Shown: positions 36,251 through 48,362 of the stretch, piece by piece
Layout of the letters: the number at the start of each line of letters is the position of its first letter
Position numbering within the stretch: the first letter of the stretch is position 1
Assembly (NCBI GenBank): GCA_037349315.1
Contig: JBAIAC010000033.1
Location: 26,430,001 to 26,494,000 of the forward strand
Source: Chelydra serpentina
Lineage: Eukaryota > Chordata > Testudines > Chelydridae
Length of the DNA stretch: 64,000 nt
Direction of reading: 5' to 3'
The notes under the pieces: generated by a model
Database searches by the model: none
Seen by the model: the letters and a program-made list of their open reading frames with translations, nothing else
Told to the model about the DNA's origin: nothing
Made by a program: the position numbers and the translations under genes

Positions 36251-36859
36251 CTAAAATTTGCTTTCTTGAACCTATGTATCCCACTTCCACAACTTTCAGG
36301 GTTTCCTACAACGGGAATGTGAATCTAACAATCCCTTGAAGTCAGTGGTGCCCACAGTCATATGCACAGTGTGTACCATTGGAAGGGGCAGGGCTGCCTG
36401 GCTCCAGGCCAACAAAAGGAGAGGTTTGCCATGGACCAGGGCCCAAAGCTCCCAGCCTGGGGCTGTCTGGCACTAACTGACATATGGCTTGAGAATGCCA
36501 CCCACTCAAGCCCTCTGAGGAACAAGGCAAGCCAGTCTGCTTTGTTATTATTGAAATGCTCAGGCCCAGGCCTGGCTTTCAACCGCACAGAAGAGTGGAT
36601 GCCAAGACTTCCTTCAGGGTCTGACAGTCTGCTTCCCTCTCCCTTACCCAAGGAAGAGGGCTTGGCCTCTTGAGGACCGTGGAAGGATTTCCTTTTTGTT
36701 TGGACGGCTTTATAATATAATTAAATTGTAGATTTCAATGGAAGTTAGGAGCCTAAATACCTTTGAGGAGCTGGGCCTCAGCTCCTCAATCTTTTCCTTT
36801 CATAGAATGTAAAAACACTTCCATGAATATGAATTAGTGATATAATGAGTAAGACTGAT

Positions 36860-37159
36860 TAAGAACATGTAATATGGGGAACAAGTACTTAATAATGGGC
36901 TCTTCAATCTAGCAGAGAAAAGTATAACAGGAGCCAATGGCTGGAAGTTGAAGCTAGCCAGATTCAGGCTGGAAATAAGGCGTACATTTTAAACAGGGAG
37001 AGTAATGAACCACTGGAACAATTTACCGACGATTGTGGCGGATTCTCCATCACTGCAATTTTTAAATCATGACTGGATGTTTTTCGAAAAGATCTGCTCT
37101 AGGAATTAGTTTGGGGAAGTTCCAGGGCCTGTGTTATACAGGAGGTCAGAAGACTAGAT
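36860..37159 (+). mobile_element. CR1 LINE 3' part, upstream of a hAT insertion
   Basis: ATGGGCTCTTCAATCTAGCA, GGCTGGAAATAAGGCGTACA, GGGAGAGTAATGAACCACTG, CATGACTGGATGTTTTTCG and TACAGGAGGTCAGAAGACTA follow the order of the CR1 3' coding end and 3' UTR. It stops at AAGACTAGAT and resumes after the hAT at 37488. Confidence 0.75.
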
Positions 37160-37479
37160 CAGGGATCGTCAGCCTTTGGCATGCAGCCCACCAGGTGAAC
37201 CAGGGCAGTTTGTTTACCTGCAGTGCCTGCAGGTTTGGCCAATCGCAGCTCCCACTGGCCACGGTTCGCCGTCCCCAGCCAATGGGAGATGCGGGAAGGG
37301 CGGCCAGCACATCCCTCAGCCTGCGCCGCTTCCCGCAGCCCCCATTGGCCGGGGACGGCGAACCGCAGCCAATGGGAGCCACAATCGGCCAAACCTGAGG
37401 ACGCTGCAGGTAAACAAACCAGCCCGGCCCACCAGGGGCTTTCCCTGACGGGCCACGTGCCAAAGGTTGCCGATCCCTG
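37160..37479. mobile_element. Fold-back hAT-type transposon inside CR1
   Basis: Termini CAGGGATCGTCAGCC and GGTTGCCGATCCCTG are inverted repeats with two mismatches. The internal arms pair across most of the length (CACTGGCCACGGTTCGCCG at 37254 with GGCGAACCGCAGCCAATGGG at 37357). The target duplication is GACTAGAT (37152-37159) and AGCTAGAT (37480-37487), 6 of 8. Same family as 28831-29145. Open frames on both strands are palindrome shadows. Confidence 0.92.
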
Positions 37480-37487
37480 AGCTAGAT

Positions 37488-37527
37488 GATCACAGTGGTT
37501 CCTTCTGGCCTTGGAATCTGTGAAGAG
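37488..37527 (+). mobile_element. CR1 LINE 3' terminus, downstream of the hAT
   Basis: GATCACAGTGGTTCCTTCTG, GCCTTGGAATCTGTGA completes the CR1 tail broken at 37159. Confidence 0.8.
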
Positions 37528-37637
37528 GCTGAGAGAGAGAGGAGTAAATGAAGTTTAAGAAAAGAATATTCCTTTTTTAAAGCTCTTGTGTGTCAGCAAG
37601 GGGTAGCTTTGATATTTTTGGTAGGTCCAACCAATTG

Positions 37638-37692
37638 TGTGTGTGTGTGTGTGAGTGTGTGAGTGTGTGAGTGAGAGAGAGAGAGAGAGAGA
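37638..37692. repeat. (TG)n/(GAGT)n/(GA)n microsatellite
   Basis: A TG tract grades through GAGTGTGT units into a GA tract. Confidence 0.95.
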
Positions 37693-38041
37693 TCTTTCTC
37701 TTACACAGAGAGATTTAAATGTAATAGACAAACATTCCATGGTTCATCTCCCACCTGATTGTAACAGTTTGAAAGCAGGCTATATTTTGACCCTATTGTT
37801 TTTTTCCTTTTGAGGCAGAAACCTCCAAATAGTGCTCTTGGTTCTAAGGGTCCCTGGGTTTGTCACTAAGGCTCCAGTTTTGGCTCAAAATGATGGCGTT
37901 TGTCTCATGAAGTTTAAGCCAATTTGAGCCAAAATTTCTGCTGCTGTCTATAGCTGATTCAATAAAATGGGAAGGAGTATGTGCGATACCTAGTGAGAGC
38001 ACTAGAGGGAGCTTAGAGACATTCAGGAGGACAAAGGAGGC

Positions 38042-38137
38042 AAAAACAAGGAGGAGTCCGGTGGCATCTTAAAGACTAACAGATTTATTTGGGCATAAGC
38101 TTTCGTGGGTAAAAAACCCACTTCTTCAGATGCATGG
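38042..38137 (-). repeat. Penelope-like repeat segment with hammerhead-like hairpin
   Basis: On the minus strand: CTGAAGA (38123-38129) fits the hammerhead CUGANGA core, then one extra A, a 6-bp stem GTGGGT/ACCCAC (38105-38110 with 38116-38121) with a 5-nt loop, then GAAA (38101-38104) and GCTTATGCCC (38091-38100), which can form a short GC/GC stem. It continues with AAATAAATCTGTTAGTC and GGTGCCACCGG. Penelope-like retroelements are known to carry hammerhead motifs. The extra A, the C in place of U before the expected cleavage position, and no visible stem I argue against activity in this copy. Confidence 0.45.
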
Positions 38138-40194
38138 AGGCAAGAGACACTAGAGTGGAGATACTACATTTGTGGGTTTGCTTGAATAAAGTTTCCAGTT
38201 TAAACCTCCTGACTTGACTCACTTATTTACTTCAGAAAGAACTCAGTGGTTTTGGCCACATGTGAACTTGAACTGGAAAATAGGTCCCTTATCGATATAT
38301 ATCTCACCAGGAACCAAAACAATGGGGAAGGACTCACATCCACAATTCAAAGGGGCTCAGATTTGTGGATCCAGTTTGTCTCATCTCTGATTAAAATGCA
38401 GCATATGTATGTCTTCACACACAAGAAGAGAAATGCCTGGTCTGACCTCCATCCCATCTTATGACTGGAAGAAACATGATATACTGGAAGCAAAACTTCC
38501 AGACACAATGCTGCTGGAAGTTTATCCTTCCGGGTGTAGAAAAAAGCCACAAAATTTGATATCAGTTAGTATTTAGATTTATAAAAAGTCTCTTGTTGTC
38601 ATGTGAGTGAACTTCAGGTATTAAGACCCTGTGTAGAGGTGCAGATATGTCCTGCTTACTCATCCTGGCAGCTAGATCAGGTTGGTCTCATTAGCTTCAA
38701 CTTAGAACTCTAAAAGCCTGAGACGTCTATCTAAGATGAGAGAGAGAGCTAGAGCAAGGGACAGGACGTCCTACAGGGAGAAACCAGCATTGCACCGCCT
38801 GTGGGAGAGACAGACTTTCACGTTATCTGAGCTATAAAAGTCTGCAACCTAAGTGAAATGAGCTGGTGAGTATCAGTCCAAGTATTGCATCTCAGAAACT
38901 ACGACAATCATTTTCGCCCATGCTGTCAGTCCCAGCAAGGAAGCCAAAGGGCTGAATGAGTCATAGAGACAGGTCCCTCTGCACTCCTAGGTAACATCCC
39001 TCCATGTCAGGCATGACACACACTGATGATCCTGCACTGGGGAGGGAGGCAATTTGCTCTGTCACTGCCCACCCTGTACTCAGTGTAGCTTAACATCAGG
39101 CATCAATTTCCAGTGCTGTCAATGGGGCAGCTTTCATCTCCCCTTCGTTTTCTTCTACTCTCAGCTGGCCTCTCTTTCTTTGTGGCCCCACCCCGTTCCT
39201 AGTGTGAGACCATTGGTGCTTCCCCCTCCTTCAGAGATCAAACAGCCTAGCACCTTTCCCCAGCATTAATTTCACTCCGTTTTTTCCTTTAAGGTTGCAG
39301 TATCCCAGATTGCATTGTAAACAGTAGCTAAATATGTTTTAAATAGCATGAAAGTGGGTCAATTTTGTAGAGCTCTGAGCCCCTTCTGCATGTCGTGAGC
39401 ACTTGCGGCAATGCACTGTGTCTGTAACAAATTTCCACTGTCATCTTTCTCCATTCCCTGGGGGATTAGGCGGAGGGGTATTTTTCCTCCTGGGGTGTTA
39501 TGCCAGCACTGAACCTGAATTTCAAACCTAAGCTTGACTGGGCTTTAATGCACTTCCTACATGGCATGGCCACTGATTGTCTATTTCCCGGGAGCAGCCA
39601 TGCTACACGGGGGTGGAAAGTGCTTTAATCCTAGATGATGCAATTACCCATTTAGACTGGAAGGCTTGGCTGTAGAACTCATTACAAACCTCATCTAGCA
39701 TTGCTGCCCCTGACAGTGAGAGACCAACGAGCGCCTATCCATCTTCTTGGCTCCAGCTAATAAAGACTGGAGAATGCTACCCAGATACCAGCCAGACTAT
39801 TGACTCACTCGCTACAGGGCTCAAGCAGGGGCTGCCACTAGCAGGCTGCCAAGCAAGTGTATCCGTTGTGGAGCAGAAGTCAATAGAAAGGGCTAAATCC
39901 ATCTACGGGTGAAACTCCATCCACGTGGGAGCTTTGCAGCAATCTGTCAAGGGACACCAGAAATAAATAAACCTTAAACAGAGGGTATTTCATAGATCAT
40001 GGAAGGAGGGCAGGAACTTGCATTGCCCTCTCCCTTCAGGAGTCCTCAATTCAAATCAGGCCCCTCGGATGTTATTTTGGCATATCACAAATCCACACCA
40101 TGATTAAGCACAGTTCGGTTTGTAGCAATTTCTGCACAGAAGAGACAGAGGACTCGAGGAGCAGAGGGTGGTGAAAAGCGGGAGGGAGGTGCAC

Positions 40195-40405
40195 TGAGAG
40201 CACGAAGCTGGAATAAAAGGGCGTTCTGCAGGTGAGGATTGAGAGGCATTGGCACAGCTGTGTGTAGGGACCTGGAGTGGAATAGCAGGTAACACTGCAG
40301 GTCAGGTTTGAAATCTATTGGCAGAGCTGTGGGGGTGGTTCAGCACTGGAATAGCAGGTGGTGTGTAGTGGGTTTGCCCATCAGCAGAGTTGCGTGGTGC
40401 TGAAT
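40195..40405. repeat. Tandem array of 69-bp units
   Basis: The word TGGAATA(G)(C)AGG starts at 40209, 40278 and 40347, exactly 69 bp apart. The word ATTGGCA(C/G)AGCTGTG starts at 40248 and 40317, again 69 bp apart, with a degenerate third copy (ATCAGCAGAGTTGCG) at 40380. Units are diverged, so the array is old. 69 bp is a multiple of three, but no long frame or protein family is visible. Confidence 0.8.
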
Positions 40406-41524
40406 GCTATCGATATCTTCCTTCCATGAGCAAAAAGTCACCAAATACACCCCAAAACTAATATTTGTAGTTAATATATATATGAGAGAGAGAGAAGCTG
40501 TTTGGATATTTTACTCTTAAAAGAAGAATGCAAGCAGCCACTCTGAATATTTCTGATTATTTCAGGGTTCTGGAGTCATGGAGGAACGGAGATTTATTCC
40601 ATGGTGTTTGCCCAATGCTTCCTCAGCAGAAACAAGCTTCACAGGGCACTGAACACTCACACTAAATCTGCCAAGGCCTATTTTCCGCCAGCTGCCTGGT
40701 AATTGCACTAGGGGCTGAGTTTAATATCCTTAAAATCCCGTCTCTTCACACTGAAAAACCCACGGCACAAAAGATGCGGCGGGTTATTTAGTCTCAGATT
40801 ACCGACTTGGAATGAGAAACTCCCAGCGCCAGCTTCCCCTGACCTCTGGTGCTGTGCAAATCCCGCTTCCGATCCCAGGGACAGAGTCCGCTTTCCCATT
40901 ACTCGGAATAACAGGCCAGACTCTGTCCCTCATCCTTCTTCTTTACTCACGGCTTCGCGCTCCAGATGTGGAGCGCCCTTCTGTGTCAGCTATGCTGTGT
41001 TTGGCTCTGGAGCTTTCTTCGCCTCTGCGTCGGCCTGGATTGGGTTTCCCCAGCACATTGCTGTTTGTATCACTCCCGTGTCAGGGTGCTCAGTAGGGGC
41101 CCCCACACCCTTGAATGCTGGGAATGTTTGGACTGTGATCTGAACTTCACAGCTGGTCCCATCTCCATAAGGAGCCAAACCAAAGCCCCGCCTTTCAGTA
41201 CCCCCACGCACTGGAAAAGCTTGCGCCCCATTCTGAACTTTTCAGCTTGGGCCTGTGTCTGTTTGTAACAAAAATGGGGGTTTTACTCCTCACACAAAGA
41301 CACACACAAAACCACGAGCCAGAAAAGGACTGTGGGGATTGTGAGACGAGCTGGCTTAACTAACCGGTGGCGGGGTTTGTATTGTGGACAATTTGTCCTG
41401 TAAGAACTAGACTGAGTCCCACCAACCCTTTCCTATGAACACAAGAGATGAAACCACAACCTCAGAGCTAAATGCAACTCTTTGTCTCGGCTTTCCCAGA
41501 ACAGGTTCTGCGCATCCACCCACC

Positions 41525-41586
41525 AGGGGCTTACTGAGATCAAGGGGAGTCTTTCTGTTGACTTCGGTGTGCTTTGTATTGGGCCT
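41525..41586. repeat. Short palindromic repeat (caatggg type), decayed
   Basis: CAGGGGCTTACTGAGATCAA on the left is mirrored by TTGACTTCGGTGTGCTTTG on the right. A member of the family at 2692, 4731, 31135 and 57720. Confidence 0.4.
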
Positions 41587-44545
41587 ATAGATACAGACCA
41601 GCCTCTCTCACTCATAAACTCACACAAAACCCTTACAAAAATCCTCATACACCTAAATTAAGCTATTTACTCTGGCAGTTTGTGGGCTGGGGAGGAAAAA
41701 GGGAGAGAGAGAGATGTGCTGTGTGTATTTCTGTTTTTCCATACTTGGAGTCACTCAGTTACTCTGGTGATGGTGACTAGGTTAGACCCCAGCTAGGGAG
41801 ACAGATTCCACATAGGTCATTCGATGGCTGTCAGATAGTAGGAATGATTTTCAACCTGGGCAGCCTTTGAACCAGTGATTTGAAGAGTCCAAATCCCAAC
41901 CTCCTGAACTTTCCATTGCCCCCAAAATTGGCCCATTTTGATCACAGGCCATTTTGATTCTGGGTCACTAGCACCATTCATATGATCTGGGTGGATTCTT
42001 ACCAGCTAAGACTTGTTTAGCCAGAGAGTCATGTGGTGGCGTTTTCCCTGCTCCCCAAGGCTTATTCACAGTGATGGGCAATGCAGTGGATCAAAGGCAG
42101 ATGAATGTAAAATCTTTGAGATCCAAGCCTTGTGGTCCAAGAGGAACAACGGTCAAGACAGAGCAGCGAGCAGCACACGAAAGGAAACTCAAGAAGGCAG
42201 GAGATGAAGGAAGGCTACACTGCATGTGGATGAGCTGGGAAGGAGACTCCATCCTTGGGAGGATGGACTGGTGTAGAAGGAGGAGTTAGGGGTGGGGGAT
42301 GGACAGCGAGGCAACTTTGGGGATTCAGCCCCCTCCCCTTTTTATTTTTCCAGTTCTACCCTCCACCCCTAACTCCTCCTTCAGAAATAACTTTTCACTC
42401 GTTATACTTAAAGCTCCACCCTTCTAGACCAAGGCGGGACCCAGAAGCAGGAGGCCTGAAGCACTGGGCTATTCCCATGAGAGCTGATGAGGCGGGGGGG
42501 AGACTAGGTGAGTGTGGAAACTATACAGATAAGTAGCCAGATTTTCAGGTCTTTATCCTCCTGGCTGCCCTCCTCTCTATTTGTTGATGCTGATCTGCCT
42601 CTATCTCACCCACCATAAGGTGCAGATGGGGGTCAATGCAGACCCCAGACAAATCTTTTTTAAGAGAGACCTATGGGGAAATCTTCAAAGTTGAGGCAAT
42701 CATGATACAAGCTTTTCTGATGAATAAGTCAGCAGACAGATTCAGCTCTATTAATTCACTGCAATTCAACAGCTTGTTATGCTTTGCAGGGCGGGCCCCC
42801 TGGGTTTTCCCCACGCCAAAGCACATCACCCTGCACAGAACTACATTACTCACCAGCTGCTGCTCTGCATACACTAAGGTCTCTTTTCCATTAAGCAAAG
42901 ATCAAGAGGACAAACGTGTATTAATGCTGGAGAGAGCTGCCCGGAACATTGTTGGCTGTCATATTGCCATGCCGGATGCTGGGCCAGGCTATTGCCTTGC
43001 TATGCTAAGAGTGGATCAGAGCTGCAATCCTGCAGAGACCTCTGCATGAGGGCTTAGCTTTAGAGACACTCCAAGCTGCCTGAACACGCTTCCATTCACA
43101 ACCCTAAAGGTGTGGTTCTGCCCCACTGAAATCAAAAGGAGCTTTGCCACTAAATTGAAGAGGAGCAGTCCCACCACGTTTTTCAGCTTCCTTCCCATCT
43201 ATCTCAAATAATGGACCAAATTCAACCTTGGACACCACTTTGTTGAAGCCAATGGACTTACACTTCCTTACACAGGGGTTGAAGTTAGCTCAGTAGCTAT
43301 TGGGATACTCCACTTTTCTGCCTATCCCCCATGCACAAATTGATGGTGTTCCTGCCCCGATGCCGTTTGCCCAGCTGGGAAAATGGCTATCAAATCACAA
43401 TACAGCCCCACCTGAAATTCTAATGCCACGAGCAAATGTGGTACCCATGGTAACAAATCCCCAGATGAGGGGAAATCCTCATTCTCAATTGCTGGACTGG
43501 CATTACTGGATGGTAAAAGAGGACAAAGGCAGTCTTCTTTAGTCACTATGCACACGTGGCTACAGCTGTTTCACCAGTCCCTGTACACATTTAAGACAGA
43601 TGTTTCGCCAGAAGGTCACTATTCTGTACTCCTGACTTAGCCAGATGGTTTGCTCCCTGAACAACTCCATTCGTTTCCTACCATTGAGGTTGGCCAATGT
43701 ATTTCTGACAGTGAGGTTTCCGTGAGATGTTTGTGTTCAGAGAGATGGGTGGCTTATAATACAACATAGAGCCTTGGCATGACTTACTGCTAGTGATGGG
43801 CCCCGGGAGACTCCTTTCCCAAACATGAAAATTCATCTATTTCCCAACATGCAGGCATCTGCTTCTAGCCCATGGCTCAAGTAAACAATTTGCTACCCAT
43901 ACCACTCTCTGCTATTTGTGGGCAAAAGGACTCAGGTGGGGCTGTGTTTCTGTATCCCTTGCAGGTGCCCCAAACCTAAAGCTCAATGGGGTACTTTGAA
44001 AGCTGATGCTTGGGGTAAAAAGACCAGTTATAAGAACTTATTATGCAAAACATTGGATGGGCTAATAGGGGAATAGCAGCTCTTTAGCCCACAGAGAGTT
44101 ATTCACAGATCGCTATGGGAAAGAGTCCAGAAAACTCCAGCCACTGTGGGTGCAAGAGCCTTCTCCGCTGCAGCTCCTACCATCCAGAATTGTCTCCTTG
44201 TGTCTCCCCATTACATTGACTTTGTCCTCTTTTCAGATCTCAGCTGAGGGTACATCCTTCCTTCCTGGCCTTTGCCTCTTAATTTCTCTCTCCCTCTCTG
44301 GTTATTTGTTACTCAGCCCTATAAAGCATGTAGAGATGCTGAGGTACAATTTGTATGGAGGAGGGTATACGAAACAGGAGTTCTAATAGGCTGTATTTTA
44401 TCAGACAGCCTTGTGGGATTTACTGTGGGGGAGGGTTTTGGTGAATAGGATGGAGGCGCAGCAACCATATAAATCCACCTTAGACAAAAAAATTAGCACC
44501 TACAACTCCCCACCAGAACAGTAGGTCAGTTTTCCCAAGGAAGAG

Positions 44546-44755
44546 AAGCTGGATGGTCTAGTAGATAGGGCACTAACTGAGGACTTGGAAGAGCTGGCGT
44601 CAAGCCCTGGTGCTGCCACAGACTCCATGTGTGACCTTAGGTAAGTTACTTAACCTCAGTTCCCCTCTGTTCAACGGGGATTATAGCACTGCCCTACCTC
44701 ACAGGGGAACAATTCATTAAGGAGTGTAAGGCACTCAGTTACTAGGGTAAGTGGA
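44546..44755 (+). repeat. MIR-type SINE, nearly complete
   Basis: AAGCTGGATGGTCTAGTAGA, a CTAACTGAGGACTTGG segment, GCCACAGACTCCATGTGTGA, CCTTAGGTAAGTTACTTAAC, CTCAGTTCCCCTCTGTTCAA and GGGGATTATAGCACTGCC follow MIR from A-box region to 3' end. The best preserved MIR in the window. Confidence 0.85.
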
Positions 44756-44992
44756 GCCAGATAAGTTCTGGATCTGCTTATACACCATTGAGAGATACAA
44801 CCCTAGACTCTCATTAGATCTAGATAATAAACTGTTCAGTGCACAGGAAGCACTGCTGGAAACCTGCCCCTTCATGAGTCAGCTAAATATAGCCCAGCAA
44901 AAATACTCCTCTTTTCTGTACAGTGGATCTTCCTAGCATAGTTTGTGTGTGCATCACAACACCTAACAGAAGCTTGAACATGGCACCATCAG

Positions 44993-45073
44993 CACAAAAA
45001 CACAAGTCTGTGCCGTATGAGATAAGGGAGAAATTCCAGTAGCCAGCAGCATTAGTAGGCTGTTATCCTCCAT
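44993..45073. repeat. 80-bp segment duplicated at 48284-48362
   Basis: CACAAGTCTGTGCCGTATGA, GATAAGGGAGAAATTCCAGT, AGCCAGCAGCATTAGTAGG and CTGTTATCCTCCAT match the other copy with few differences. Family not identified. Confidence 0.75.
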
Positions 45074-45845
45074 AGGGACTAGCAGCTAGAGGGGACAATG
45101 ACACACCTTTGACAAGGGTGTTATGTGTGTTGCTATGCAGAATTCCTGGAGCAGCTCTGTGCATAGAGAAAATCCGGTATACGAAAAAAAGATCTGCAAT
45201 GTGAGGACAAAGAAATAGGAGAATTTGGGCCTTCAAGTGGAAGAAAATGGATGGAAAGCTGCCTTGCTCCTCATACTGGTGATCAAACACAAGCTTTTTC
45301 AAATTACTTTCTTGGTTTGGTTTGGTTTGTTTTTTGTTCTAAAGTCTAGCATGTTTCTAAATGATGGTGAATTCAGCTTCTCTCCAGACATCAGACCTTA
45401 CGACAGATGGGAACAAAAGAGCCTAGACTGTATAGTGCAGTTCCTTTTTATGACTTCTTTTTTATTAGGTTTTGAAATATATGCAGTACAACAAAAGCAT
45501 TTAGTTAAAGTAAAACAGTAGTTAGTGTTAAAATAGGCCATAAAACATGCTATAAGGCTCACATTTCGTTTAAGATTTAATAAACATACAGGCAATGCAA
45601 AGCTTTGGAGGGTTTTCTATTAATATGAAATATTATTTATTCTTTGTCAAGGGAGTATTCTTCACTGAGTGTTTCAGAACCAATCACTACCCATCAAAAA
45701 CAAGAAATATCCCCCAAGTTTTTGTTTTCAAAAGACACAGTTAAGTAGTTTAATATGATACATTTTTTTAAAATAATAAAAACGGTTGCACAAAACCTAC
45801 AGTAACTTGAATAGAAATGCTATGAAATATACTTTAACACCCCCC

Positions 45846-45866
45846 CCCACACACACACACACACAA
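45846..45866. repeat. (CA)n microsatellite
   Basis: Short CA tract following a C run. Confidence 0.9.
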
Positions 45867-45945
45867 TTCCCCCATTCCCTGAGGCATTTAAATATTCACC
45901 TGCAGTGATGGGCACCCAAATACAAAAGTTTTGTGATGGGGCATG

Positions 45946-46348
45946 CAGGGCCGGTGCAACCACTAGGCGAACTAGGCGGCCGCGGTGGAGTGGAGGGGAG
46001 CTGGAGCAGTGGGGGGCGCGGGGAGGGCCGCCCGCAGCAAGTAATGGGGGAGGGGCGCAGGGGAACCACTCCCTGCCCCAGCTCACCTCCGCTCCGCCCC
46101 TGCCCCTGAGCATAGGGTGCCAAACAGCTGATTGTCATGGCAAGCTTGGGAGGCAGGAGAAGTGGAGTGGCGCCGGTGTGCTCAGGGAAGGAGGCGGAGC
46201 GGAGGTGAGCTGGGGCGGGGACCTGCCGCAGCGAGGGCTCCCCGGGCGAAGGTGGGGCCGGGGAGCTGCCACAGGGCTCCCCGGGCGGAGGGGGAGGCGC
46301 AAAGTGGAAGTTTCGCCTAGGGCACGAAATATCCTTGCACCGGCCCTG
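45946..46348. mobile_element. hAT-type non-autonomous transposon, perfect target duplication
   Basis: Ends CAGGGCCGGTGCAAC and CTTGCACCGGCCCTG are inverted repeats with one mismatch. GGGGCATG flanks both sides exactly (45938-45945 and 46349-46356). A second, internal dyad near the ends (ACTAGGCGAACTAGGCGG and GTTTCGCCTAGGGCACG) is shared with the element at 26523. The GC-rich centre gives several spurious frames, the longest 150 codons. Confidence 0.94.
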
Positions 46349-48283
46349 GGGGCATGAAGAGCAGAAAATAAATTTGACTAGAAACGGAAACTGGCACAGA
46401 CTAGTCTATTTCACGGTACAAGCTAAGTGAAATGCATAGCGTAAAGGAACATGGTGATAAATACATCAGAGTTTTTAAATGATTTCGGTCCTATTACTTT
46501 AAGGAAGGATTTTGTTTATTATTTTATTCTTGATGCCGTCCCTTTAACATTCAAATTGTAAGGTCTAATTCTCAGAGTGCCTTCTTAATCTTAGTGCGCG
46601 TGTAAAATGTGCTCTTGCACCCATGTGCACACAGAGACCCCGTATCTGAGTGCACAGATCAGCATTTGGGAACTAACTTCCTGATCTACAAACCCCCACA
46701 TTCAGTTTACCCAGATGAAGCAGGTACTTTAGGTGTGCATACACCTGTCTGCATATATAAATGCTGGGTCTGCACATGCACAAATAGACCTTGTTGGACT
46801 ATGCCCAACAAATCTAATCCATGCACTATTATAGCTGGGGAGACAGGAATAAAATAGCAGGAGCTTCCTCTTTTTTTAAGCCACATGCAGACTGCACAGC
46901 ACGTACACTTTAACATCAGGACCAACATTCTTCTTATGCAAACTTATTGTCACGACCAACTTCTCACTGAGCATTAACGAGGTTTGAAAGCTACCATTAA
47001 GCATGTCATTTTGACCTCAGATTGAAACCTATGTACTTTTAGTAATAAGTGAATGTATGTAAATGCAGCATTTGCTGCCATTAACTATATTATTGGGTTA
47101 TGGAAAAAATGTATATGATGGAAAGGCAGCAGTTCTGTTTTTTCTAACCTTGGTGAGCAGTTTACAGGCATCCGTATATCTCTTGAAAGATCAAAAAAAA
47201 AAGTGGCCTGCAGTTTCAGAGAGAATGGCACGGCTGATTCTTCACCTTTGACTTCAGCTTAAAGGCTCCACCTACATCTCTGATCACCTTCTCCTTCCCA
47301 TGACTTTGTGCCTCCTCCTACCCCCGCTCTTGCTGCCACCTATGCCTGGAACAGCCTCTTGCTTCTAAAAGGCACAAAGCGAGAGAAGGAGACAAAGGGA
47401 TCCATTTAGAAGAGCAGACTTGGTGGATCTTAGACAGGAGCCAGGGACACAGGGGGAACAAGCAGTGATATAGGCAGGGATTTGAATGTGAGAGCAAGGA
47501 GCTTGACCTGCATGTGGAAATAGAGCAAAGAAGACAGCGGAGGGATCTGAGGAGATGGCGCATGTGGTCAGAGAGGTGGGAGAGGAAGGTGATGCCGTGA
47601 AAGCGTCCTTTCTTCACATGTCTCAGTGCTTCCATTCCCAGGGACAGATCCTCAGTTGCTGTAAATTGGAGTCGTACCTCTGAAGTCAATAGAGCGATCC
47701 TGATCTTTTTTTTATGACTGAGCCCCTGATTTTCACCTCATTTCATCTGAGAGACCACCTCACTTCCCATGGTACATTGCCACAGTTGGGGTCAGGGGAG
47801 GCACTTAGGTTAGATCCCCCTCGATATGACAGCGAGGGGGTGGCTGGCAGGGGTTACTTCAAAAGAACTCTATGGCTGTAGAGTTCCCTACTGCCCCTGG
47901 TTCTTGATTTATTGACTTCCAGGGCAGGCTGCAGAGCCCATGCTTTGACCTGGCCTTTGAAGAGCAGTAGGGGGATTTGAAGATGGATGGGGGTGTCACC
48001 ATTTAATGTAGAGCCACTGTCGGAGAGGTGGGGGTGAGCTGATTAAACTGTATTTGGTGTGTACTTGTAAATAATCAGCAGGGCACTCAGAGCTTGTGCA
48101 TGGGCGATTTGTACTGTTCACGCACCAAAAGGAAAGAAAGACATAACATAAATACATCTCAAGGGTGGAGTATATTGGATCTGCAATGGACACTGTCTGA
48201 AGAATTTCAAACCCAGGTAGCAGGGGATACTCTTGCTTAGAGTTAACAGTATGCTGAAATGCTGCTATCCAACAGAATCAGGA
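46349..48283. other. Unassigned sequence
   Basis: No supported gene. A region at 47390-47600 (GAGGTGGGAGAGGAAGGTGA, AGCAAGGAGCTTGACCTGC) looks like a dispersed repeat related to the downstream part of 28345-28690, but this is uncertain. Confidence 0.35.
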
Positions 48284-48362
48284 CAAAAACACAAGTCTGT
48301 GCCATATGAGATAAAGGAGAAACTCCAGTAGCCAGCGGGATTAGTAGGCTGTTATCCTCCAT
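48284..48362. repeat. 80-bp segment duplicated from/with 44993-45073
   Basis: CACAAGTCTGTGCCATATGA, GATAAAGGAGAAACTCCAGT, AGCCAGCGGGATTAGTAGG and CTGTTATCCTCCAT. The two copies are in the same orientation, 3.3 kb apart. Flanks differ, so this is a dispersed repeat rather than a tandem duplication. Confidence 0.75.

Larger units (their letters stand above)
38138..44545. other. Mostly unassigned sequence
   Basis: No supported gene. Holds the 69-bp tandem array at 40209, a palindromic repeat at 41525-41586, and a (TA)(GA) patch at 40472-40494. Confidence 0.4.
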
